In this document: piece after piece, positions 49,933 to 61,000 of the stretch
How positions within the stretch are numbered: the first letter of the stretch is position 1
How the letters are laid out: every line of letters starts with the position of its first letter
Assembly (NCBI GenBank): GCA_023079485.1
Contig: CM041084.1
Coordinates: forward strand, 128,213,292 to 128,277,291
Direction: 5' to 3'
Length of the DNA: 64,000 bases
DNA from: Archilochus colubris
Lineage: Eukaryota; Chordata; Aves; Apodiformes; Trochilidae
The notes under the pieces: model-generated
Told to the model about the DNA's origin: nothing
What the model saw: only the letters and a program-made list of their open reading frames with translations
The model's database searches: none
Made by a program: the position numbers and the translations under genes

Positions 49933-50751
49933 TGTCCTGGTTTGGGCCAGGGTAAAGGTGATTTTCTGTTGTGTGTTTTTACTTTTAGCTAAGTCTCTTG
50001 TAAGTAGCTGCACTTGCTGAAATTAACAGCAAGTTTCTCAGACAGTGTGTGCTTCTAGGACTGATAACACTTGATGTTTATAGTTACTGCTAGAGACTGA
50101 TGTGCAGAGCCAAGGACACTGCTCAGCTCTAAGGAAAACTTTTACCCTCCAGAAGGAAGAAAGAGGTCCCACCTGCAACCCTCCTTTGGGGAGGAACGGA
50201 CAAGATAGATGCCAGAATTGACCAAACAGAGTATTCCATCCCATATACGTCATACTCAGTATAAATTTGAGGCATCATGAGGGCCAAGCCATGATTTCCT
50301 GCTTCCAGCTTCCAGCTGCCTGCCCTTCCTGCCTTTCCTGCTCCCCTTCCTTCACCCAGCATCCTGGAAGGATTCCATCCGTTCCTCTGCCTGTGGTCCT
50401 GATCCGTGCCAGCCCATATCTGTGTGTTCCTGCCTCCAGTTCCCGACTGCTGCCGACTCCAGGAGTCCAGCCTGGACTTTCCCAGGGCTGCCCTGCAGCC
50501 TCGGTGGTGACGTGAGAGTTATTGGGGGAAAAGGGGGGAGGAATGTGGTATCCATTTTCCTGTATATTTGTATATATTTAGTAATTTTTCCTATTTATCA
50601 TTACTGTTTATTTGAAGTTGTGTAGTTTAGTTTCCAACCCATAAGTCTCTCTCCCTTATTCTCTCTCCTTTCTTTATCAAGGAGGAGAGAGAGATTAATA
50701 GAGAGCGTCTGTTACTCGGTTTAATTGCTGGGTCAGTGTTAAACCGTGACA
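49933..50751 (+). mobile_element. Solo LTR of an avian ERVL-type endogenous retrovirus
   Basis: Starts TGTCCTGGTTTGGGCCAGG and ends GTTAAACCGTGACA, the paired TG..CA ends of a common neoavian ERVL-type LTR. A TATA-like element (CAGTATAAATTT) lies at about 50257-50268. Then come a C-rich stretch and a purine-rich part with CTCTCTCC and GGAGAGAGAG near the 3' end, as in this LTR group. No internal retroviral genes or second LTR flank it, so it is a recombined solo copy. The 5-bp flanks TGGCA and GGATC do not match, so no target duplication is seen. Confidence 0.8.
50257..50268 (+). promoter_or_regulatory. TATA-like element in the solo LTR
   Basis: CAGTATAAATTT in the position typical of the U3 promoter of this LTR group. 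It is the likely core promoter if the LTR is active; activity is unknown. Confidence 0.5.
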
Positions 50752-51152
50752 GGATCTCCTCAAACTCTGTCTTCTGAGAGAGCAGTCTGTGAACATCTTT
50801 TCAAAGTCCCTTTGCAATGTTTGCTTTTTCTATTGGAATGCAAGTAATACTAGGATAATCTTTGTACATGCTGCTTTTCTTCCTCAAAAAATGTCAGATC
50901 CTAATGAGAGGGAATTTATCCTGTTGGCTGATATGAATCTGTTATGGTTGTTTTCTGATGAAAATATGAACATCATGCATGTATGTATACATGCATATAT
51001 ATATATATGTACACACCTACAGAAATACTCTACCTATTGCATGAAACGACAGAGATAGCACAGTGATGGAGAATATGTGACCTTACAGGGCTGTAAAGTT
51101 AATACTGATTTTTCCCTACTATTTATGTAGAGAAACAGATTATGTAGAGAAA

Positions 51153-51201
<49 letters not shown>

Positions 51202-54200
51202 GTATATGAAAGATATATAAACAGCTACTGCCTGGGGACTGGCAAGTAGCACAAGCCTTCAGGAGCTTTTAGTTGAGAATTCAGCCATGGACATCAGCAC
51301 AGATTGGATAAACAATTTTTGTCCTGATAACCCCTTGAAGTCATCATAAACATTCTTTCCCCTGCATAAGAAGTTGATAAACAGCTTGTATAGAGCTTTG
51401 CCTTGTAGAGATGATTTACTCTGGAATTTATAGAAGTGTGACAGTGGAGCTGGTTCAAGGCTTGGAACTGTTGATCCATCTTGGTGTCAGAAAGCCACAT
51501 TGTTTTTATTGAATCAGACCTGCTAAACAAAGCTCTTCGCACTGCTTTTCTTCAGCTGCAGTAGGTCTGTATGCTTGTGCAATAAATGCACAATATCTCA
51601 TATCTAAATATATAGTGTACTTGGCCACTGGACAATTCAGATCTGCCCTCAATGGACCTGTTTGTTGTTCACAGTGTGGTCTGTGTGCAACAGGAGTACG
51701 CAGCTCCATGGCTTTCTGATGCCAAGCTAAGTTTAAGCTTTTTCTACAAGAGATTGATGACTCTCTTCTGCTTTGAAAATCCTCAGTGGCTTTTTCTATG
51801 CTGGCCCAATGAATTTCAGCACATCCATTTCTGGTCCATCATCTAAGACATCAGTAAGTTGTAGATAATGAGGATCAAACAGCCTGGATCCTGGGCTATC
51901 CATGATCCTCATAATTTCAAACATTTCTGCGGTATCCATCTGGAAGAACTCCGGGGCTTCTCAAAGTAATATTTTTAGTAGTTTTACAGCTGAAACAAAG
52001 ATAGGCATAAGCTTTGCATACCATAATTTATTTCTAAAGAACAAACATAATGTTTGCAATATTTTCAGGGATGTGGTTTTTATAAAGTGAGTCAAATTTC
52101 ATCCAAATGAGAGCAGCTTCTTGCCCAGAAAAAGACAATTTTTTGCACAGAAAGTGGTATTTGTCAAAGTTCTTTTTCTGTCCTTTTGTGGTGTTGATAC
52201 AGTAGAAAAGTCTTTCATGTACTTTGGAAATCTTTTACAAATAGAGAAACATCATTCAGACCATAATGGGCAACTTGGCTGATCTTTGAAAGTCCTGGAC
52301 ATCATTGTCAGCAAAACTATGTGGCAGATGATACGAATGCTTCAGGACAAATATTTAAAATGGCAAATGTATGTATATTATGTATGATACGTGTCGTGAG
52401 GTCTCTGCTGCCTGTCAGCTATGTTAATTGGTAAGACAGAAACATCTTTGTCTATCAGGATAAACACTTGTTCAATGGTGCCATGGTTACTGGACATGTC
52501 TCTCACCATGGCTTCATGTAACATCCTTAAATTCATGCAGAGATGACTATGAAAACAGTGTGAAATCTTTGGTCTTCCCTATGGTTATTGGTGAAGCCCA
52601 TTTCTAAACTGAATCCAGTTACTTCAGTACCATTGTTGCAGGCTCATTTTCCTCAGCTTTTGTGGTACAGGTGTTTCTCACCACAGGAGCAAACACCATT
52701 TCTTTTGTCTTTCTGTCATACTATGTCAAATAGTTACTCTCTGCACAAGGTCTTTTGCATTGCAGTTTTTTTTTAGCATGGTGTCTTCTAGGAGTGTTGT
52801 AATATCTTTTGGTGACATCGAATTTCTGTGTCTGGCAATTATTTGCTTCTGTTAATGCTTGAAGCTGGTCTTCACATTGGATGGAGTATAAGTAGTATAA
52901 ATTTTGTCAGGTATGAAAGCTCAATGAAAAATCAAATGTATGTGCAGGTGGACAAGCACTTATCACATTTATTTATTGTGCAAAAATTGCTAAAAACCTA
53001 AAAGTGTGCTATTGTGTTTGTCACCAGCAAGGAGGAATGCCTGGGTTGCAGACCTGCCTGCAGCTCCACTATAGTATTTAGGCACAGTGTTTTTTCAAAA
53101 GCTTATTGCTGCTAAGAACAATTGTACAGTTTTCAGACTATGTAGTTCTGCCAGTAAAAGGAACCTCAGAGTCCCTCAAGGCTCTCCAGGGATATGTTAA
53201 GTGGATTCACAGTCACCAGAGATCACCAGAGATATCTGCATCACTGATTTTTCTGGGCAGTGACTAGAAACTAGGAGAATAGAGTTGAGGAGGATATCCG
53301 CAGGAAGGACCAGCCTGTGCAATGCTTGGACATCCCTGCAGCAAGCCAGTGGGTGTCATGGACAAATGTACCATAGATGTGGCTCCTATTTTCTTTTTTA
53401 CTTCCTAACTGAAACCCAGAGTTTGCACTGCTCCCTCTCCTGTCACTTTCTCATCCACACCATTCCATCTCCAGCCAGTCACAGTTTTACTAGCTGATTT
53501 TATTTCAGATTCTTCTTTTTCCTTTCCAGGACAAAGGCAACTGTGAAGTATTCAGCTGCCAACCTCAGAACTCTTGCATGGGTATTTCTGTACCCATGGA
53601 ATTGTTTTTCTAGACTGTACCTGTGTGGAGGTAATCACCCAGGCCAGTAATCATATCAGAACCCTCCAAAGTCAAAAGTCTACCAGAGTAAGCTGTGCCT
53701 TGCTCATCCTTTTACCAGCAAATAAGTGCATTTTAAGAGGAACACAAATAGAGCTTGTCCTGGTTATAGGGCAGCCAGGGAGATGCAGCTGAACTTGAAA
53801 GATAGTCAACCTTCTTGTTAGATGCCTGGGCTAGCAGCCAGGGGACTCAGGTTTAATTTACAGTTAAGTCAACTATGTTTATTTCTCAGAAAATACATAT
53901 TCATGGCTAAAACTCTCTACAGTAAACAGAGTTCTTTAGAGGAAAGAATGGCTGCCAGCTTTGCTTTTTGTTCAAGCTGTAACAGATTTGAAGTTTATTT
54001 TATACCCAAGGCTTTAAACGATGCTTGAGACAGTTCTTCAAAAGGAGCTGCACATCTGTGGAAGCACTCACTGAGTACTTCAGATAATGCTAAATCTGGG
54101 TCGGATGCCCCAGAGATCAAGTCAAAGAGAGAAGTGATTGTTTTGCTTTTGATATCTACACCCAACCCCCTTTAAAATGGGTGACATTTCAGCTACAGGC

Positions 54201-57003
54201 ACATTATCAGTAGCCTGAGACCAGAATAGCTGTCAAGTACTTTCAATTTGGAATAAAAAACAAACAAGCAACAGAGGTCATGAGTTAAAAATGTAGGACA
54301 TACTTTTAAGGTTCTCAGACCTCATTGTTCTCCCACAGAGAGGAAGCTGCAATATCTCTCCATAGAATGTGTGTGCCATGGTGGTGAAGGGAGCTCTAAC
54401 ACAGACCAACCACTATTCTGGAGGATGCTTCTGTGTAATTACTTGAGAAAGAAAACTCTGTAGGACAGGGACATTAACCAGACAGACTGATTTTTTTTCT
54501 CAGGGTTCTCAGAAATCCTGTGTGAAACCAGTGTGACCCCCACCCTCACAAGATGGGAGCATGCTGCCTCTGCTGATTCTCCTTTGTCATCCCGGTGCAG
54601 CCAGGCAAATTGCATTTTGTAGTTAAGGGGTCTACATTTTCTTTGGAGAACTCCAGAGGTGTCCTAGGTGATAAAGTGAGCCAAATTTACTGAACTTTGC
54701 CTTAATGCTAATTTACTCTCAAAGAGGCTTTTGTTAGGAATGGCAAAGGGGTTTGTTAGTGCTGAAATGACTTGTGGAGAGGGAGCCTCTCAACTAGAGT
54801 TTGGATGACCGAGGAGTCCATGAAGTCTTCTGCTTATCTTAATCCCCCCATGTTATTCTGTAAATGACCCCTGAGAATTTCTGTCTCCTATGGCATGAAT
54901 AGTGTCTCCAACACCACCTTCTCAGTCTTCACACTTTGAGCTCCTTTCTTTGAGGGTCCTGGAAGACTGCAGGTGTTCGTATCCCATCTCACTTCCTTCT
55001 AAATTCTAAAAATCACATTTTTTTCCACACCTATCCATCTTATTCCTCCTGATCTTAGTGTTAGGAATCAGGGGATATAGTAATCTATTCCAAGCAGCCC
55101 TTGCAATGTGAGAAATCCTTCCCCTATTTTTCAGTGGACAAACTTCATCCTGTCAAAAAGTGTTTCAGGACAGTCTTTTGTATATATCTCCCTATTCTGA
55201 CAGCCAAGAAAGGGTCCACAGGTCTTTGTGAAAAATATTTCCTTTTGTTCACAAGCTATAAAAGAAGATACATCTCAAGTCCCCAAGATATCTTGCACAG
55301 GTCTTAACACATTTCGATCACAATCTCTGAATTGTATCAGAAAAGAAACACCAAGTACCACTGGCAGTGTGAAATCTTGCTATATTCTGCCAAAAGTGAG
55401 CTGCTCGTCCAGATGTTCTCCACACAAATACATCTCTCTGCAGGTGGACTCCAAAGAGCATCCCAATTCTGTGAGGTTCCAAAGGGAGCTGAGGGCTAGT
55501 CAGCACTCTTCACCCTGCTGTAAAGCCCAGAAGAGCTGAGGTTGCGGTGGAGATCACTGGTCCCAGTTCCATAGTTCATTGTGTATGATTTCTATATCCA
55601 TTCCCTGGTTCGAAGGAAAAGTGGAGTGTTTTCCTTCTTTTAAAGCCTTTTATTCCACCATTCTGTGCATCTGCAATAAGTTACAGAAGCAAGTTTGAGG
55701 GGACTGGTTAGCTAGGGTAGGTGAACAGTAGCAGAGCCTTGCCTGGGGTGGAGAGTGTGTCGGGAGCTCCCTCTATTGATTTTCCAGGTCTTGGGAGAAC
55801 GATTAGGTTCTCCATGCCCTTTACTGGGGAGAAGCACGAAGCATTGTGTGAATTCCCTGCCAAGGATATTAACTCAGTGTAATGGCTTCTTAGGCACGGG
55901 GACACACTCATATCACCTAATTATGGGCATTTTTAAGTTAGGTGGCCTCAGTGGAGAGAAATGTGTGTCTCCAGGGTGGTTCATTGAAGTTGTCTTAGGC
56001 ATTTTTCTCACAATACATTGCCCTTGGAAGGTAACCATCAATTTGGTTTCTTGCTCTCTCACATGGAAGAAAGTCTGCTTGCTTTCTGTGATAGTTTAAG
56101 AACTACGCAGTCAATATGTTCAAATGTTTATTTAGAAACTATAATCCTGCTCAGTTTAGATGTCAGCCTCTCTCATTAGGCTAAAATATGTTTCATTTCT
56201 CTCAGCCTTCCTGTATTTTTGCTATAAACTATTTAAGAGTTTCAGAATTCTGCTTCTCACCTCCATTTGCAGGGTCTATCACTCATGTGGAAGTGTAAAA
56301 ACTACACTGTTAGCCCATAACTTCAGACATCCACTCTGAGTCAAATATGCTTTTTTCTGAATCCAGGTCAGGGAGAAAGAGTTCAATTACCATTCAAGAA
56401 TCAAAAGAGAAGGAGAGAAGGTAAGAAGAGCATGAGGTGCTCAGAAACTATAGAATAAGGAACCAGACAAGTGCTTGCAGAGAGAAAGAAATGAAACATT
56501 TCCTATGATGATGGAGCATGGGAAGAGACGTATAACAAATATTCTATTGAAGGATGAGCTATTATTGCTGATGGACATAATCAGAAAAAAGATTCACTTT
56601 GTTGGAGAGAACTAAGTTGTGCCTGGTGCTGTGAGATGCAACATACCATGGGCAACAGGGAGTATTCCCTATAGCAGGGAAGGGAGAGAAAGCACCAGCT
56701 TGCATGGACTTGAAGGGCACATCTTAATGGGAATGAGTGGGGATGAGGTGGGAGATGTCACATTCAAAGAATGTTTTTCTCTCCTGCTCCCTGCAGTCCC
56801 AGAGAAGGACAGCATCCTGCTTTTCCAGAGTCTTCCCTGTTTTTCTGGGCTGTTGAGGATGGCTTTGTTGGATTTACCAGCAGTTAGCTTACTGGCAAAG
56901 CAGGCAGTCACCTCTGGAAGTCACTGTGGTTTTCAGGCATCGCCACACATTTAATAAACACGGAATTAAAACGCAGCTGATGCTCATACGATGAACAGGT
57001 AGG
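50752..57003. other. Intergenic desert, no gene seen
   Basis: Unique-looking AT-rich sequence with the (AT)n run above. Another short ATATAT run lies at about 50994-51008. Frames up to 114 codons show no motifs I know. No CR1 was recognised here. Confidence 0.55.
51155..51199. repeat. (AT)n microsatellite, about 22 units
   Basis: An uninterrupted AT run. Just left of it a 17-bp unit TTATGTAGAGAAACAGA is duplicated imperfectly (51123 and 51140). Confidence 0.95.
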
Positions 57004-57480
57004 TTACATTAGGACCTTTGTGCCGGGGCCCTGAGGGAACCCCCGGCCCTGACCGCCCCTTCCCACTCCGGGGAGCTCCCCATATCCGACTGACCACCCC
57101 ACGACAGCTCCTGGGGCCTCAATCTCTGCCCGGTCTCCACCTCCCCACATCCCTGCCCTGCCCGCCGAGCCGACACCACCGCCTGCCTGCCCAAGGCCCC
57201 CCGCCCGCCCTGGCGCTGAGGCGCGGAGGCTGTGAGGGGCTGGCGGCGGGGCAGCGAGCCGGGACCGGGCCGGGGAAAGGCCTCCCGGTACCGGGCGGAG
57301 GTCCGGGGCGGCAGGAGCCGTGCACCCCGCTAGGGGTCCCCCGCCCTGTGCGCACGGTGGCTGCGAGGAGGCTGACGGGGCGGGAGCGGGTGCGGGGCCC
57401 TGGGGAGGGTGCTGCTCTGCGGGCACGGGTGTCCCACGACCATAACCCTGGCGGGGCGGTGGGTGTGATCGGTTGCCAGA
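57004..57480. promoter_or_regulatory. Orphan CpG island in the desert
   Basis: A compact block of GC-rich, CpG-dense DNA, with runs such as GGCGGCGGGGCAGCGAGCC, CCGGTACCGGGCGGAGG and GACGGGGCGGGAGCGGG, bounded by AT-rich DNA on both sides. GC boxes (GGGGCGG) occur on the plus strand. Frames of 180 codons (plus, 57018-57560) and 140 codons (minus, 57004-57426) overlap here, but both have the Pro/Gly/Ala/Arg composition of random GC-rich sequence and I recognise neither. It is probably a promoter or enhancer-type island. No coding exon is claimed. Confidence 0.65.
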
Positions 57481-57902
57481 AGGTTTTTTGCTTTTCTAAA
57501 GTTTCGATCCGTGGATCAAACTTCAGAGAAGTTTTTCAAAGCTCGGGTAATACAAAATAATGCTTTGAGCCGCACGACTCTGACTGTACTCTGCTCAAAC
57601 CAAAACCGACTGAAATTTTGGTTATTTTAATGTATAAGCCAGAAAGATGGAATCTGTTTCCCACCTCCCCCTCTGCCTCTTGGGAGGCAGCCAGAAAGTT
57701 GGAGTTGCCACCCCCAACCCACTGAGCCAGATTTGCCAGAAGCAAACCCGGACCCCTGCTCAGTACCCACCGAGGGCTCTGGAAGCCTCAGGGGTGGCTG
57801 TCGGGCTGGGGGAACCCCAGGTTTGTGTGGGATGAGGGGCAGGGGGTGACCGTCCCGTCTGAAAGACAGGCAAACCTGAGGCTGGAGCCTGGTGTTGTCT
57901 CA

Positions 57903-58073
57903 AAGTTTTCAACAGGGACAGTGGTGGAGTCATCATCCCTGGAGGCATTTTAAAAGGTGTTTGGACCTGGTCCTTAAGGATATGGTTTAGTAGTTAGATT
58001 ATGGTGTTGGTCAAAGGTTGGACTGGATGATGTAGGTCTCTTCCAACCTAAAACATTCTGTGATTTTGTGATT
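57903..58073 (+). repeat. CR1 LINE 3' portion
   Basis: Sense CR1 of another subfamily: GGGACAGTGGTGGAGTCATC, CCCTGGAGGCATTTTAAAAGG, AGGTTGGACTGGATGATGTAGG and the tail CATTCTGTGATTTTGTGATT. Confidence 0.92.
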
Positions 58074-61000
58074 TAGTTGTTTCACTGGGCTTTTAATAAT
58101 TGTTAATTCTTTTAAACTATGGAAGTGGTTTTCCAAGATGATCTCCTGAACAGAATGAAGAGTTTTTTGCTTTTAAATGTGACGAATAGCTGATTATGTG
58201 TAAGAATGTCAGACCTTATTGAGAATTGGAAGTAGGCTTTTTCTAGAGAGTGTGTCAGATCATGAGTTACCACTGTTTTTTTTTATGTGCATACTCACGG
58301 ATTCCCCTGTGCTTTGCCTTGTGCTAGCCAGCCTCACCTGTGGTACACATGTGCAACTCACCCTTCAAATTGCCCTCACAGGACATAGAGTGCACACTCA
58401 GGTAGCTGTCTAGATGGGAGAGGCAATAAATGGCAATAAAAGGCAGCTGGGAAAAGCCAGTTGATTTAGGCAGGCCATGCCCACTCCAAATGGATGCTAA
58501 GGATGCTCAGATGCAGTTGCTAACCACAGCAAAAAGTGTAAGATTTTCAAGTCAAAAGTATGGGTAGCTTGCAAACAAAGCTTTCAGAAAAGCAGTTTAG
58601 GATCAAATTATTAGCAGTTTAAATCAAATTACTGGTAATGTTTCTCAATTCTGAAATATTGTGGGACTGAAAAAAAATTCTAATGTTATTCTGCCATGAT
58701 TTAAAAAAAAATAACTGAAGAGAATGACTTGTCATATGTGGCTAAATAAAGACCAGCCAGCTTCATGTATATTTTGAGATGATAGAGCTGTAGAAACATG
58801 AGTAAATCAATGACTGCTAAAGTGTACTACAGGCTCATTTAAAGGCAGAGCTTATGCAACCTGATTTTCTTTTCCTTTTACTAATGAGATTATGAGTCAT
58901 CTAAAATTTGGTCATGCCATTTTGTTTATCTGGTTCAGACTTAGGTTCACATCCTTTTCTGTTTTGGCAGGTCATAGAGACAAATGCAAAGCAGTCATTC
59001 TCATAATAGGATGGATCTGCAGACGAGGTGGGATGAGTTGCTCTTCAGAGACACTGCTTCTCTATGAATAGCACTACAGAGGCATCCTGGGATAAATGCC
59101 CAGCTCCTAGATAGATGCAGACAAATGAGGTAAATCCTTTCCTGAGCTATACTCATAAAATATAGGTGCTACAGAGGTTCAAGAACTCAGATTTTCAAAA
59201 GAACAGCTGGATATTCAAAAGCAAAATTAGACATTTTGGAACTTAAACAGTGAGAATAATTTTCTTAAAGGTGCTAGAAGTCAGATAGCAGACCCTTATG
59301 CCTCTGAAGTCCATCTTATGAGGACTTTCCTGTAAAAACTTATGGCTGTATACAGACATAGGTATGCCCATTCACAGTTATTTTACCCAGAAATGCATCT
59401 CCTGGAGGCCTGATGTGCATTTGAGAACACCATCAAATAGAACTAGCATTTCCATTAGGAATGTCTTTGTTTTCTTCTTGCTACAGTTCTATTTGTGAAG
59501 CTCTACTTGAAAACACATCCCTGTCCTTGTGTTTTATACAGTAGGGGTTCACCGGTGCAGCGTGGGCTTGGGAAATTTGCATAAAGTCAAAAGTTGAGAT
59601 ATTTTTCTGTATTTCATAAAACTCTGCAGCTAGTCAGAGCACATATGCTGCAGAAAAAATTGTGAAAGTCCTCCTTGGACAACAAATGGGGTGCACATAT
59701 TTTAAACCCATCTCTGCTTTAAAATCTTATGTGAAGTATGAGGCCAGGTCCTTTTCCCTGCCAGGTTGTTGCTACCTTTACAACATTTGCAGAAGGGATT
59801 TGGCAGCATATTCTTCAGGTTAGCGTAAAAATTCCTGTGAGAACCAAGTGAGGTGTTTCTGTTGCTGCATTGTGTCATGTAATGTGTCATTCACATGTCA
59901 TCATGTTATATCATATAATTCTGGAACCTTGTGGCCACACTGACAAAGTGGAATGCCACTGTTCCCAGCATGTTCCCCTCCTGCAAAGCAGAGGAGGAAA
60001 AGTGGTAGTGGGACGGCAGGGAAAGCAAATACAGGTGTCTGCACAAGGCTTTTCAGTCAGCAGATAAAGTACCAGGAGTGAGTATTTCTCACAGGCAGAG
60101 ACTACCTCATGGAGATGCTCAAGGGAAAGTGCTAGGACACAGCTGACCTTGGTGACATTCCTAATTGCACCACTTACTGAGCTTTCCAGGTGTCAGGAGG
60201 TTCATTGCTATCTTAAATTAGAAAACCAAAAAGTGCAAACAGAAGAAACAGCAAACCTTCTGAGTGGTTGGGGTCTGAGTGGCTGTTTTGCTCTGCCTGC
60301 ACGAAGAAACTCAAGTGAATGAAGCTGCTAAAGGAGAACCTGGTTTTGGCCAGGCTACAAAACCCATTAAAATGGCAGAGCCAAGACAGTGACAATATTT
60401 TGGCATGACTTTCCAGTGGTCAAAATGACCCTATATATCATTTTCTGTATTTATTTTTCTATATGTATACAGCCACCTCAATGACTTGGCGTGCTTTCTA
60501 GTTATGCCAGCCAAACCAGACCTTTTCTATCTGGCTCTACTTTCAGAATTTCTGGCATGTCAACTTCTAACAGGAAAGCTGGCTAGCAGAGGAACCTCTC
60601 TTCTCAGCTGGGATGTAGCTGTCTTTTTTTACTTCTGCAGTCATCAGGGCACAGAAGGGAGATCTGTATTTTTTTTTTTTTTATGTAAGAGATAAAGAGA
60701 TTAAAGAGGATTAGAAAGAGACCTAAGCAGGAAACAGTAGAGTAAGTGTTACTTTTTAAACCAAGAAGTGTGTGAAGTTTTAAACATAACAACATAAAAC
60801 CACATAGAGTTTAAAGCTGTCTAATAAATGCAGTTACTAGATCAGTCCTGTCTGAAAACACCTGCTTGCTTTAGCTTAGGAGTATTTAAAATAAGTATTT
60901 GTCACCTCCACGTATTTTGCTGAAGTCTGAAATCATGGTGTTATCTGTAAATTTCTTCTGAACAAAAGTATCTTAATGTTTGGACAAAAAAGAAAGAATG

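Noticed and set aside
53758..53790. TGTCCTGGTTATAGGGCAG, another possible LTR start
   Set aside because: The similarity is limited to the first 11 bases and no matching end is found.
57004..57560. Long GC-rich frames on both strands (140 and 180 codons)
   Set aside because: The composition is what stop-poor CpG-island DNA gives in any frame. No domain, splice site or homology is recognised.
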